From the NCBI GenBank assembly GCA_963774345.1, contig CAVZFB010000024.1, positions 462,936 through 526,935 of the forward strand: a stretch of 64,000 bases of DNA, read 5' to 3'. Every line of letters starts with the position of its first letter. The stretch's first letter is position 1. The position numbers and the translations under genes were made by a program. The DNA is from AP-15 sp963774345 (lineage in GTDB: Bacteria; Pseudomonadota; Alphaproteobacteria; ATCC43930; CGMCC-115725). The notes under the pieces were generated by a model, which did no database searches, was not told where the DNA came from, and was given only the letters and a program-made list of their open reading frames with translations. Shown here piece by piece: positions 26,299-35,617 of this stretch.

Positions 26299-27493
26299 CG
26301 ATGCGGCGCGGGCGACGGCCCTACTGAGCGCAGCAGCGGTCCGCGAGCGCTGCGCGCTCGTCTTTGCCGCGGCCGAGCGCGAAGAAACCCGGCATTTCCG
26401 CATCGTGCCATCTCTATTGAACACCGCCGCCGACCGCGTCGTCGCCGTCACCCGTCGGCGCTATCCTGACCTCGCTGTCCCCTATCACAGTCGCTGGCGC
26501 CACTTTTCAGCGGGCGGGGTCGACCGCGCGGCACTGGTGGCGCCGAAAGTCGATATCGCCGAGCAGGCGCGAGCGCGGATCGATCTCGCATTCGTCTCGA
26601 TCCTGCTCGATGCCGGAGCGGGAGCAGGGTGGCGTTATTGCGAGGCGGAGACCGGCCAGGTGTTGACCCGTTCCGAGGGGCTCGCGACGGCAAGCCTGCG
26701 CGCGATGCAACAAGGGCTGTTCTCGGCTGATCTCGCGGCCCCTTGGCGCGCCGATGCGGGGGCCCTGACGCGGCTCACGCCGCAGCGTCTTGCACGCGCG
26801 TTCCAGCACGGCGCAGGCAACGAACTCCTCGGACTCAACGCCCGAGCGGCATTGCTGCGCCGGTTGGGTGAGGTGTGCGCCGCTGATCCGGGGCGGTTCG
26901 GTACGCCCGCGCGTCCCGGAAACCTCTACGACTATTGGCGCGGACTCGGGGGAGCGGTGGGCGCAGGCGAGATCTTGCGTATCTTGCTCGATGCGCTCGG
27001 GCCGATCTGGCAAGGCCGCATTACCCTCGGCGGCCTGCCGCTCGGCGACTGCGGCCGGCACGCGGCGGTTCCGGGTAACGGGCTCGTACCGTTTCACAAA
27101 CTTTCGCAATGGCTTGCTTATTCACTGGTGGAACCGTTGGAGGCCGGAGGCGTGGAAGTCGGGAGACTCGACGAATTGACCGGTCTTGCCGAATACCGCA
27201 ATGGCGGCCTGTTGCTCGATTGTGGCGTGATCGAGCCACGCGATCCGGAGCTCCTCAAACGCCCGTTGGACGCGGCGAGCGAACCGGTCGTCGAATGGCG
27301 CGCGCTCACCCTAGCACTGCTCGATCGCCTGGCGTCGCGAGTGCGCGAGCGGCTCGGCAAGAATGCCCTGGCGTTCCCGCTCGCCTGCGTGCTCGAAGGC
27401 GGCAGCTGGGCTGCTGGGCGCGAAATTGCGTTCGAGCGTCGGGCGGATGGCAGTGCGCCGCTGACGATCATCACCGACGGCACCTTGTTCTAG
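26282..27493 (+). CDS. URC4/Urg3 family protein (DUF1688)
   Basis: About 403 residues from a GTG at 26282 that follows AAGG and overlaps the preceding gene by 17 bp. The frame stays open to 26189 but that part is antisense-like to the upstream coding frame. Conserved stretches include FRIVPSLLNTAADRVV, YPDLAVPYHSRWRHF, RPGNLYDYWRGLGG and VPFHKLSQWLAYSL. The family is required for uracil degradation in yeasts with the URC pathway; its exact reaction is not settled. Confidence 0.85.
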   Translation: MLSANDDAARATALLSAAAVRERCALVFAAAEREETRHFRIVPSLLNTAADRVVAVTRRRYPDLAVPYHSRWRHFSAGGVDRAALVAPKVDIAEQARARIDLAFVSILLDAGAGAGWRYCEAETGQVLTRSEGLATASLRAMQQGLFSADLAAPWRADAGALTRLTPQRLARAFQHGAGNELLGLNARAALLRRLGEVCAADPGRFGTPARPGNLYDYWRGLGGAVGAGEILRILLDALGPIWQGRITLGGLPLGDCGRHAAVPGNGLVPFHKLSQWLAYSLVEPLEAGGVEVGRLDELTGLAEYRNGGLLLDCGVIEPRDPELLKRPLDAASEPVVEWRALTLALLDRLASRVRERLGKNALAFPLACVLEGGSWAAGREIAFERRADGSAPLTIITDGTLF

Positions 27494-27504
27494 GAGCGAA
27501 GCAG

Positions 27505-28146
27505 ATGCAGCAGCCACGGCCGGGATTGACCGTCGTCGATCATCCTCTGGTCCAGCACAAGCTGTCGTTGATGCGCGACCGCGATACCCCGACCGCCGAG
27601 TTCCGCCGGCTGCTACGCGAGATCAGCCTGCTCTTGGCCTATGAGGCGACCCGGGAATTGCCGGTCGAAGCCACCGAGATCGACACCCCGCTCGAACGCG
27701 GCACCTTCCCACTGCTGTCAGGTAAGAAGCTCTGCCTCGTATCGATCTTGCGCGCCGGCAACGGTATTCTAGATGGCATGCTCGACCTTTTACCGTCCGC
27801 CCGGGTCGGTCATATCGGCATCTACCGCGAACCACAGACTTTGCAGGCGATCGAATACTATTTGAAACTGCCGGATGATCTGGCCGAGCGCGATGTGATC
27901 CTAGTCGATCCGATGCTGGCGACGGGCAACTCGGCGGTGGCGGCGGTCTCTCGTCTGGTCGAGCTCAACGCGCGGTCGATCAAATTCGTCTGCCTGGTCG
28001 CCGCCCCGGAAGGGGCCGACAGGGTGTTATCGATCTTCCCTGAGGTGGCGATCGTCGCCGCGGCGCTCGACCGCTGCCTCGACAGCCACGGGTATATCCT
28101 GCCCGGCCTCGGCGATGCCGGCGACCGGCTCTTCGGAACCAAGTAG
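27505..28146 (+). CDS. upp: Uracil phosphoribosyltransferase
   Basis: 213 residues, normal length. LTVVDHPLVQHKLSLMRD, VSILRAGNGILDGML, LVDPMLATGNSAVAA (the PRPP loop), LVAAPEGADRVL and the C-terminal GYILPGLGDAGDRLFGT are all diagnostic. Makes UMP from uracil and PRPP. In this operon the product UMP feeds the URC enzymes, so it serves uracil breakdown as well as salvage. TAGGAG site before ATG 27505, 11 bp after the URC4 stop. Confidence 0.95.
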   Translation: MQQPRPGLTVVDHPLVQHKLSLMRDRDTPTAEFRRLLREISLLLAYEATRELPVEATEIDTPLERGTFPLLSGKKLCLVSILRAGNGILDGMLDLLPSARVGHIGIYREPQTLQAIEYYLKLPDDLAERDVILVDPMLATGNSAVAAVSRLVELNARSIKFVCLVAAPEGADRVLSIFPEVAIVAAALDRCLDSHGYILPGLGDAGDRLFGTK

Positions 28147-28351
28147 CGTCTATTTCCCGCCGTACGGATCGGCCCGAAGCGCTCGGTGGACAGCGAGAAA
28201 ATTCCCGCGTCAGCTGCGGCTCGGGAAGTGCTGTTTCACTTCCGGCAGCCCCAGGTTTGGTTGGCACATCCGCTGCGCTTGGAATTGATCGTCGCGTTGA
28301 GTAGCTGGACATCGAGCCGCCATTTCTTCTATAAGCGCCGCTCGCCGGAGC

Positions 28352-28427
<76 letters not shown>

Positions 28428-28744
28428 TCATCGCCTAAGCTACGGAAAGCATCGGGCAGCTTGACCCTACAGACCTGACCTTGGCGGGGCGGGCCACGCT
28501 CTCATCTGGAGCAGATCGGGTACACTTGGTATTATAAGCCGTGCCACCCGATGCGCGCGACAGCTTCGGCAGGCACATTGTCAGGGGGAGTCGCTGAAGA
28601 CGATCAGCCTAAACCCGCGCGGTGCGGCTGAACGACAGGACATAGACGTCGAGACGCAGCCCCGCCGTGCTCACTCAACGGTGATGTGCGCAACTTCCCG
28701 ATTCGAGTTTTTCAAACCCACCGTACCAATCACAGGTTCCAGGC
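28428..28744. other. Intergenic stretch after tRNA-Phe, no gene seen
   Basis: About 317 bp before the end of the J-domain gene. No integrase, and no second copy of the tRNA 3' end was noticed in the window, so there is no sign of an integrated element. Confidence 0.5.
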
Positions 28745-29467
28745 CTATCGGGCGCGGAGCAGCACGTCGCGGGCGCGGTTGATCTTGGTCGCCAGGTAAT
28801 CCGAGCCGCCGTGGTCGGGGTGCAATTTGACCATCAGCCGGCGATGGGCTTCCTTGATCTCGTCCGGGGTGGCCCCGGGCTTCACGCCGAGGATCGCATA
28901 AGCTTCTGCAACGCTGACATCGCCGCTTGTCGGTCGCGTGCCGCTGCCCTTGGCCTCACCGTCGCTCCGTCCGCCGGCGAGCTCGTCGCGCCAATCGGGG
29001 TGGAGGCGATCGAGATAGGCTTCGAGCAGACGCGCGCCTTCCTCGTCTTCAGCACGGCATTCGCGGAGCAGTGCCAGCAGATCCCCGACGCCGAGTTCTT
29101 CGACCCGTAACCCGCCAAACTGGCCACGCAAGACGGTACCGCTCATGCTGCCGGTGTCGTGATCGAGGCTCATGCGCAAAAAAGGGGTGGTCACCGTCGA
29201 GGTCTGGCCCCCGGCCGGGGCGCGGTGGCGGTCGATAAAGCCGCGGATCCGAGACAAGAGCGGCATCGACATGGCGAGCGGGAAGAGCAATGCCGCGAAC
29301 TCTCGCGCCGGTGGGAGGAGCACCAGCGCGAGTACGGCAACGCCCGCGATCGTGATACCCGACCATTTGAGATTGCGCGCCAGCCTTGCCGGATCGGCGT
29401 TGGCGAACAGATAGACCAGCAGCAGGAACCCGCCGAGGACCGCGAACCCGCCGAGCAGGAACAGCAT
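28745..29467 (-). CDS. Membrane-anchored J-domain protein
   Basis: 240 residues. Two N-terminal membrane helices (about 3-22 and 35-52), a middle region with LRVEELGVGDLLALLREC, and a C-terminal J domain from residue 185 (VAEAYAILGVKPGATPDEIK) with the HPD triad at 216-218. The layout (membrane part first, J domain last) resembles TIM14-type co-chaperones that recruit DnaK to the membrane. Last gene of a three-gene operon with the VWA protein and molybdopterin enzyme. Confidence 0.85.
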   Translation of the reverse strand: MLFLLGGFAVLGGFLLLVYLFANADPARLARNLKWSGITIAGVAVLALVLLPPAREFAALLFPLAMSMPLLSRIRGFIDRHRAPAGGQTSTVTTPFLRMSLDHDTGSMSGTVLRGQFGGLRVEELGVGDLLALLRECRAEDEEGARLLEAYLDRLHPDWRDELAGGRSDGEAKGSGTRPTSGDVSVAEAYAILGVKPGATPDEIKEAHRRLMVKLHPDHGGSDYLATKINRARDVLLRAR

Positions 29468-29476
29468 CGCCGCCCG

Positions 29477-30184
29477 TCAGTTGCGCAGCTGCGCGGTCAG
29501 CCGCAACACTTCGCTTCCCTTGCCCTCGCCGTAGGCGGCAAGCGCGCGATATCCCCCCGCGGCGTAGACGGCGACGGCCGCCAGCAGCTCTTTGAGGCGC
29601 TCGGCGCTGGCGAGATCGAAACTGAGATAGGCGCCGTGCGACAGACCGGCCATCTGCTTGAACGCGGCCGCCGCGGGGCGGTCGCGGCCCTCGTGAAAGA
29701 TAAAGATCGGCACCCCGAGCAGCCCGAGCTCCCCGGCCAGCCCGCATAGCCGGTCGACCTTTTCCTCCATCGCATCGCCGACGAAGACCAGGGCGTTGAC
29801 CCGGTGCTTGCCGGTCTCGCGGATCGCGTGGGTAAGCACCCGTTCGATCTGGGTCTCGCCGCCGACGCAAAAGACCGAGCGCGTGACCCGATGCAATTCG
29901 CCCGCTGTCGTCATCCATCGGCTGGCCTTACACTCCGAGAAGCCGCGATAGAAGACCAGTTGGATCTCCAGCCCGCCCAATCCGGCCGTTGCCTCGAACA
30001 TCTCACCTTGGATTCGGCAGGCGCGGTCCCAGGTCGGCTCGCGGCTGGCAGTGGCGTCGAGCGCGAAGATCAGCCGCCCGCGTCCGCCGCCCGCTCGCGC
30101 CGGTGCGCTTTTTAACTTTTCGAGAAAATCCGCGACTTCAGCCGAGTGAGATTCGGTCGGAAGCCCCTTTTGGTTGTCGCTCAT
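29477..30184 (-). CDS. VWA-like protein
   Basis: 235 residues, cytosolic, no signal peptide. The von Willebrand A fold starts with IFALDATASREPTWD, giving a D-x-T-x-S variant of the metal-dependent adhesion site (Asp43, Thr45, Ser47); CVGGETQIERVL and ALVFVGDAMEEKVD supply later site residues. Its start codon lies 9 bp after the oxidoreductase stop, whose TGA forms part of its ribosome site. VWA proteins often act in assembly of metal enzymes, which would fit its neighbours, but this is inference. Confidence 0.8.
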   Translation of the reverse strand: MSDNQKGLPTESHSAEVADFLEKLKSAPARAGGGRGRLIFALDATASREPTWDRACRIQGEMFEATAGLGGLEIQLVFYRGFSECKASRWMTTAGELHRVTRSVFCVGGETQIERVLTHAIRETGKHRVNALVFVGDAMEEKVDRLCGLAGELGLLGVPIFIFHEGRDRPAAAAFKQMAGLSHGAYLSFDLASAERLKELLAAVAVYAAGGYRALAAYGEGKGSEVLRLTAQLRN

Positions 30185-30193
30185 CCGTGCCCC

Positions 30194-32254
30194 TCACGCC
30201 GGGCCGAGCCAGACCGACGTATCGTGGAACACAGCACCGCCCCGTGGCAATCCGGGATCGGCGCTGGTCAGTAGATTGATCCCGATACCCTCCTCGAACG
30301 CATGGTTGGGCCATACTCCCTCGACGATCACTACCCGCCGCTGCAGCCCATCGTAGGCGCGGGCGTGGACAACAACGCTGCCATGCCCGTTGCCGGTCCG
30401 CATCCGGTCGCCGTCGGCCATACCGAGCTCGGCCAATGCCGCGGGATGGACGAGGGCGGTCGGCCTGCCCTCGCGAGCGATGCTGGATGGCGTATTGTTG
30501 AAGCTCGTATTCAGAAACGAGCGCGAGGGAGCGGCGACCAAGCGAAAGGGCCGCTCAGCATCGCCGTCGTCAGTGACCGCGACATGGTCGGGGAAGCTCG
30601 GCAGCCGGCTATGGTCGGGGGCGAGCGCCGCCCAATCAGCGCGAAAATGAAACTTTCTGTCGGGATGGCCGAACCCGTCGAGAAAATGCGCAGTCTCGAA
30701 AGACGGGCAGCAATCGAGCCAGCCATCATCAGGAAAGTCTTTGACGCCGGGCAGCCCGCTCGCCCGCAACGTTCGGTCGATCAGCTCGAGCGGGCTCAGC
30801 TCAAACCCGGGATGACGGGCACCGAGCCGGTGGGCGAGGGCACAGATCACGTCGTGGTTCGACCGGCATTCGGCGTAGGGCGGCAGGATAGCGCGGGAGA
30901 GCTGCAGATAGGTGTGGGCGCCGGCGGTGTAGAAATCGTCGTGATCGAGAAAGGTCGTCGCCGGCAGCACGATGTCGGCCATTGCCGCAGTTTCGGTCAT
31001 GAATTGCTCGTGGACGCAGACGAACAGGTCATCGCGGGCCAAGCCTTGTCGGACGAGACGCGATTCGGGGGCGACGCCCATCGGGTTGGTATTCTGGATG
31101 AACAGCGCGGTGACCGGCGGCCCGCCGCCGAGATCGCGCTGATCGCCGGTCAACACTGGGCCGATTCGCGACTGGTCGAGGATCCGGGTTGGCGGATCGA
31201 GAACATCGAGCCCCTCGATCAGGGTGCGATCGAGTGGGACCAAGCCATGGTTCGATTGAAGCGCGCCGCCGCCTTCATATTGCCACGCGCCGGTCACAGC
31301 CGGCAGGCAAGTCACCGCGAACACCTGCGCCGCACCATTGCGCGAGCGGGAAAACCCATAGCCTACGCGGACGTAGCTCCGCTTGGTGCGGCCATAGAGG
31401 CAGGCGAAATCGATGATCTCCTTTTCTGCGAGCCCGGTAATATCCGCCGCCCAGGCCGGGTCCCGGGTCGCCAGATGAGCTTCGAGCCCGGCGGGATCGT
31501 CGGTAAAGCGCTCCATGTAGTCGCGGTCAGCCAAGCCCTCCCTAAACAGAATATGCATGACCGCGCAGGCGAGCGCACCATCGGTGCCGGGCAGCGGGGC
31601 GAGATGCAGATCGGCGGCCTCGGCACTGGCGGTGCGGTATGGGTCGATGACGACGAGCTTGGCGCCGCGCTCCTTCCGCGCGGCCGCGATATGGGTCATC
31701 ACATTGATCTGGGTCGACACCGGGTTGCCGCCCCACACCACGATCAGGTCCGATTTGGCGATCTCCCTTCCGTTGACCCCGTGCTTGACTCCGATCCCGG
31801 CAAGCCACCCGGCATCTGTGAGCGCATTGCAGATCGTCAGATCCTCGCGCGAGTAGCGCATCGCGTGGCGCAGCCGGTTGATGCCGTCGCGCTGCGCTAT
31901 CCCCATGGTCCCTGAGTAGTAATATGGCCACACCGTCTCGGAGCCGTGATGCCAGGCGGCGCGGGTCAACTGCTCAGCAACCTTGTCGAGGGCATCGTCC
32001 CAAGAGATCGGCGCAAAGGCGGCGCGGCCCACGCCTTTGTCGCCGACACGCCGCATTGGCCGGGACAGGCGGTCAGGGAGGTGCTGGCGCTCGGCGTAGC
32101 GGGCGACTTTGGCGCAAACGACGCGCCGCGTAAAAGTCTGGGAGATGGCCCCGCGAACCCGCCCGATGCGCGCTCCATCGATCCGCTCGACCTCCAGCGC
32201 GCAGGCGCTCGGGCAGTCATGCGGGCAAACGCTAGGCACGATGTCGAGAGGCAA
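30194..32254 (-). CDS. Molybdopterin-dependent oxidoreductase (DMSO reductase superfamily)
   Basis: About 686 residues. N-terminal VCPHDCPSACALEV and VCAKV give a 4Fe-4S site; ISWDDALDKVAEQL, VWGGNPVSTQ, IQNTNPMGVAPE and VLPATTFLDHDDFY are standard molybdopterin-enzyme landmarks; the C-terminal domain contains FNNTPSS. The start is probably TTG 32254, with GGAG 7 bases upstream; no ATG lies at a better place. No signal peptide, so likely cytosolic, like formate dehydrogenase-type enzymes. The substrate is unknown. First gene of the operon with VWA and J-domain proteins. Confidence 0.85.
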   Translation of the reverse strand: MPLDIVPSVCPHDCPSACALEVERIDGARIGRVRGAISQTFTRRVVCAKVARYAERQHLPDRLSRPMRRVGDKGVGRAAFAPISWDDALDKVAEQLTRAAWHHGSETVWPYYYSGTMGIAQRDGINRLRHAMRYSREDLTICNALTDAGWLAGIGVKHGVNGREIAKSDLIVVWGGNPVSTQINVMTHIAAARKERGAKLVVIDPYRTASAEAADLHLAPLPGTDGALACAVMHILFREGLADRDYMERFTDDPAGLEAHLATRDPAWAADITGLAEKEIIDFACLYGRTKRSYVRVGYGFSRSRNGAAQVFAVTCLPAVTGAWQYEGGGALQSNHGLVPLDRTLIEGLDVLDPPTRILDQSRIGPVLTGDQRDLGGGPPVTALFIQNTNPMGVAPESRLVRQGLARDDLFVCVHEQFMTETAAMADIVLPATTFLDHDDFYTAGAHTYLQLSRAILPPYAECRSNHDVICALAHRLGARHPGFELSPLELIDRTLRASGLPGVKDFPDDGWLDCCPSFETAHFLDGFGHPDRKFHFRADWAALAPDHSRLPSFPDHVAVTDDGDAERPFRLVAAPSRSFLNTSFNNTPSSIAREGRPTALVHPAALAELGMADGDRMRTGNGHGSVVVHARAYDGLQRRVVIVEGVWPNHAFEEGIGINLLTSADPGLPRGGAVFHDTSVWLGPA

Positions 32255-32333
32255 TCTATTGCTCCGTCGCCGGTTTCCTAGCAGAATATAATGACGAGCC
32301 CGCCCGGTCGACACACGGCGAGAGGAGAGAGCG

Positions 32334-33086
32334 ATGGACTTATCGCTGACTGCCGAGCAGCAGGAGATCCGCACCGCGGTCGCGCGGTAGTGCGAGCGGT
32401 TCGGCGACGATTATTGGCTGAGAAAGACGAAGACGGCGGCTTTCCGCACCTTTGCTCGGATAATCTTCTGGTCCTGAGTTATAGCAATCTCGACCGCAGC
32501 AAGGTCGAGGTGCGCGAGATCCCGAAGATGGGCCGCAAGGCGGTCGACTCCAACCTCTTGTTCATCGACGGGCTGGTAGTGCCGGCCTCAGACCGCATAG
32601 GCGAGGAAGGCAGGGGGTTTCACTATATCCTGCACGGGATGAACCCGGAGCGAATCCTCATCGCCGCCGAGGAAGTCGGGCTCGGCCGCGCCGCCCTGGC
32701 GCGCGCCGCGCGTTACGCCGGCGAGCGGGTGGTCTTCGGCCGCCCGATCGGCCAGGACCAGGCGATCCAGCACCCACTCGCCGAACGCTGGATCGAACTC
32801 GAAGCTGCGGAGCTGATGGTGCTGCGCGCGGCTGCAGCCTACGACTACGGCGAGCAGTCGAGCATGCTCGGCGCGTGGGCCAACGCTGCCAAATACTGCG
32901 CTGCCGAGGCCGGGTTCCGCGCCGCGAGACCGCGATCATGACCCATGGTGGCATGGGCTATGCGCGCGAGTATCATGTCAAGCGCTATTTCAGCGAAATC
33001 CAGATCCTCGCATCGCGCCGGTCAGCCCGCAACTTATCTTGTCGCACATCGCCGAGCGGGTGCTAGGCCTGCCGAAATCGTATTGA
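32334..33086 (+). pseudogene. Acyl-CoA dehydrogenase, degraded
   Basis: A normal start (MDLSLTAEQQEIRTAVAR) is followed by TAG at 32388-32390 where the family has a sense codon. The frame then shifts (EKDEDGGFP is in another frame), and about 130-150 residues including the FAD-binding middle are missing: the text jumps to SYSNLDRSKVEVREIPKMG. A further shift near 32926 moves to ETAIMTHGGMGYAREYHV and another near 33006 leads to VSPQLILSHIAERVLGLP with stop TGA at 33084. At least one stop, one large deletion and three frameshifts: not functional. Confidence 0.88.
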
Positions 33087-33185
33087 CGTCATTACTTGGA
33101 TCGCATCACTTGGATCGCATCGAATTAGCTGTGGGTATCTTGCCCACATGCGGACGCGAGACGTACGGTCTTGAGAGGCTAGAAA

Positions 33186-33992
33186 ATGCCGCTCCGCGTG
33201 GCGATCGGCGGGTTCGGCGCGATTGGCAAAGCGGTCGCCCGTCGGATCGACGAAGGGATCGAAGGGCTGAGCCTGGCCGCAGTGTCGGCGCTTGACGTGG
33301 CGCGGGCTGAAGGGGCGATGGCCGGGTTCTCGCGCCGAGTGCCAGTCGTGCCGCTGGCGCGGCTGTACGAGCATGCTGACATCGTCATCGAATGCGCGCC
33401 GGCTCACCTTTTGCGGGAAATCGCCGAGCCTGCTTTGGGCGGCGGCCGTTTGGTGATGGTGCTCAGCTGCGGCGCGCTGCTCGATAATTTCGATCTTGTC
33501 GAGTTGGCGCGCCGGCACGGCGGACGCATCCTGGTGCCGACGGGTGCGTTGCTCGGCCTCGATGCGGTCGTGGCGGCGGCCGAGGGCGAGATATCGAGCG
33601 TGCACATGATCACGCGAAAGCCGCCCGGTGGCCTGACCGGCGCGCCTTATCTCGTGGCGCACGGCATCGACATCGCCAAATTGGCCCGGCCCGAGCGGGT
33701 CTTCGCCGGCAATGCGCGTGAGGCCGCCCGCGGCTTTCCGGCCAACGTCAACGTCGCTGCGGCCTTGGCGCTGGCGGGGATCGGCCCCGAGCGGACCACG
33801 ATCGAGATCTGGGCCGACCCGGCGGTCACCCGCAACATCCACAGGATCGAAGTGGAGGGCGACGCTGCGCGCTTTTCGATGCAGATCGAGAATGTACCCT
33901 CGACCGAAAATCCGAAGACCGGGCGCCTGACGCCGCTGTCGGTCGTGGCGGCGCTAAAAAAGCTGACGAGCCCGCTCGCCGTCGGGACCTGA
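33186..33992 (+). CDS. nadX: Aspartate dehydrogenase
   Basis: 268 residues. N-terminal Rossmann motif VAIGGFGAIGKAVARR, then VIECAPAHLLREIAEPAL, LVMVLSCGALLD, and the C-terminal domain with ARGFPANVNVAAALALAG and NPKTGRLTPLSVVAAL, typical of the NadX/aspartate dehydrogenase family. It oxidises L-aspartate to iminoaspartate for NAD synthesis, in place of NadB. A nicotinamidase lies 1 kb downstream, so two NAD-related genes are close, separated by a dead methyltransferase gene. GAGAGG precedes the ATG. Confidence 0.88.
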   Translation: MPLRVAIGGFGAIGKAVARRIDEGIEGLSLAAVSALDVARAEGAMAGFSRRVPVVPLARLYEHADIVIECAPAHLLREIAEPALGGGRLVMVLSCGALLDNFDLVELARRHGGRILVPTGALLGLDAVVAAAEGEISSVHMITRKPPGGLTGAPYLVAHGIDIAKLARPERVFAGNAREAARGFPANVNVAAALALAGIGPERTTIEIWADPAVTRNIHRIEVEGDAARFSMQIENVPSTENPKTGRLTPLSVVAALKKLTSPLAVGT

Positions 33993-34001
33993 CCGGCAGC
34001 G

Positions 34002-34910
34002 TCACTCCGCGACGAGCAGCAGATTGTGCGCGTCGCCTGGGCGGAACGGCGGGTCAGTTGCGACATAGGCCGGCCAACCGGCCTCGGCCATCCCGAAATC
34101 GAGCAGCAGGCCAAGCATGCGATAGCCGAGACCGCCGAGCAGGTCATGGATCTGCGGGCGATCGTCTCCCGCCTCGTGCCCGGTTTCGAGGACAAGCACC
34201 GGGCGAAAGCGGGCGAGCTGTCGCCCGGCACCTTCGAGCACCTGCCGCTCGCTGCCCTCGACATCGATCTTGATCAGATCGATCCGATCGAGGCGGTGCT
34301 CAGCGACGATGCGAATCGAGGCTGCGCAATACGACGCTTCAGGGCTTCCTGTCCGGAGCTGGCGGGTCCGAGCCGGGCGGTCCCGGTGTCGCACGGACCG
34401 AGGTCACGACGGTACGGCAAATGTGGCGGTACCGTCATGATTGCCGACAGCGCAGCGAAGACCTCGGCTTGACGAGGGCGTTGGCGACCAGCGTCTTGGC
34501 GAGGCGCGGCGTTGCGCGCGGCACCGGCTCGATCGCCAGCACCCGCCGGCCGCTGGACCGACGCCGCGGGCGAGCGGCACGGCCCATTCGCCGAGATTGG
34601 CGCCGACGTCGATCGCAACCGCACCGGGGCTCAGAAAGGCGAGCACCGTCGGATGGACTGCCGGCGAATGCAGCAATGCGTGCCGGCCGCGCGCGTCGAG
34701 CGGGTGCGGCACGTAGACAAGATCGCCGTTGCGGTGGAGGGCAAAACCGCCGGGCCATTCCCGCTCCAGCCGCGCCAGCAGACGCTTTTCGCGCCAGCGC
34801 CGCACCAGGCGTCCGCCGAGCGGCTCTGGCTCGCCGGGCGGGCGTAGCTTCCACAGCGCCTTCAACAGCGCCATCAACGGGCGAAGATCGCCGGTCTCGG
34901 TGGTGCGCAC
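34002..34910 (-). pseudogene. FkbM family methyltransferase, multiply frameshifted
   Basis: From GTG 34910 the first part reads through AIDVGANLGEWAVPLARG, the SAM-binding start. Near 34550 the frame moves to RRVLAIEPVPRATPRLAKT, near 34450 to CAVGNHDGTATFAVP, and beyond 34400 to RIDLIKIDVEGSERQVLEGA, ending at 34002. At least three frame changes are needed, so no intact protein can be made unless the sequence has errors. The family methylates sugar hydroxyls. Divergent from the nicotinamidase gene. Confidence 0.82.
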
Positions 34911-34984
34911 GATGCCCTCCCGCTTGCGCAACCAGGGTGCCGATGTGAGTGTTATCGGTCGGACGATACATCCGCGAGGGACAA

Positions 34985-35617
34985 ATGAGCCGAAACTCGG
35001 GCAGTTGGGCGACCGGCGATCGCGACGTTCTGGTGATCGTCGATGTGCAAAACGATTTCTGTCCCGGCGGGGCGCTGGCGGTGCCGGACGGCGATGCGGT
35101 TATTCCGGTGATCAACCGGCTCGCCGCGGAGTTCGCCCATGTGGTCCTGACCCAGGACTGGCATCCGCCGGGACATATGTCCTTTGCCAGCTCGCATGCC
35201 GGCAAGCGGCCCTTTGAGACAATCGAAGCGGCTTACGGCCAGCAGGTCTTGTGGCCGGACCATTGCGTGCAAGGGACCGAGGGAGCAGCCTTTCACCCCG
35301 GGCTGGCGGTTACGCATGCCGAACTGGTTTTGCGCAAAGGCTTTCGGCCGGCGATCGATTCCTATTCGGCATTTCGCGAAAACGACCGGCGTACGCCCAC
35401 CGGGCTCACCGCCTATTTGCGCGAACGCGGCTTCGAACGTCTGACCCTGTGCGGGCTCGCGACCGATTATTGCGTGCTGTTTTCGGCGCTCGATGCTCGC
35501 GAGGCCGGTTTCGCGGTCCAACTTGTGGCCGCCGCTTGCCGCGGGATCGATCTCGACGGCTCGCTCGCCCAGGCGATGCGAGCGATGGCCGAGGCCGGGG
35601 TTACGCTTTGCGATTAG
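34985..35617 (+). CDS. pncA: Nicotinamidase
   Basis: 210 residues. Catalytic triad Asp20 (IVDVQNDFCPGG), Lys118 (LVLRKGF) and Cys163 (CGLATDYCV); metal ligands Asp58, His60 and His71 in TQDWHPPGHMSFASSH. Converts nicotinamide to nicotinate for NAD salvage. ATG 34985 follows GAGGGACAA. Its stop TAG overlaps the stop of the convergent RRM gene within TTAG. Confidence 0.93.
   Translation: MSRNSGSWATGDRDVLVIVDVQNDFCPGGALAVPDGDAVIPVINRLAAEFAHVVLTQDWHPPGHMSFASSHAGKRPFETIEAAYGQQVLWPDHCVQGTEGAAFHPGLAVTHAELVLRKGFRPAIDSYSAFRENDRRTPTGLTAYLRERGFERLTLCGLATDYCVLFSALDAREAGFAVQLVAAACRGIDLDGSLAQAMRAMAEAGVTLCD

Noticed and set aside
30302..31915. 537-codon plus-strand frame
   Set aside because: It is antisense to the molybdopterin oxidoreductase and has no domain of its own.
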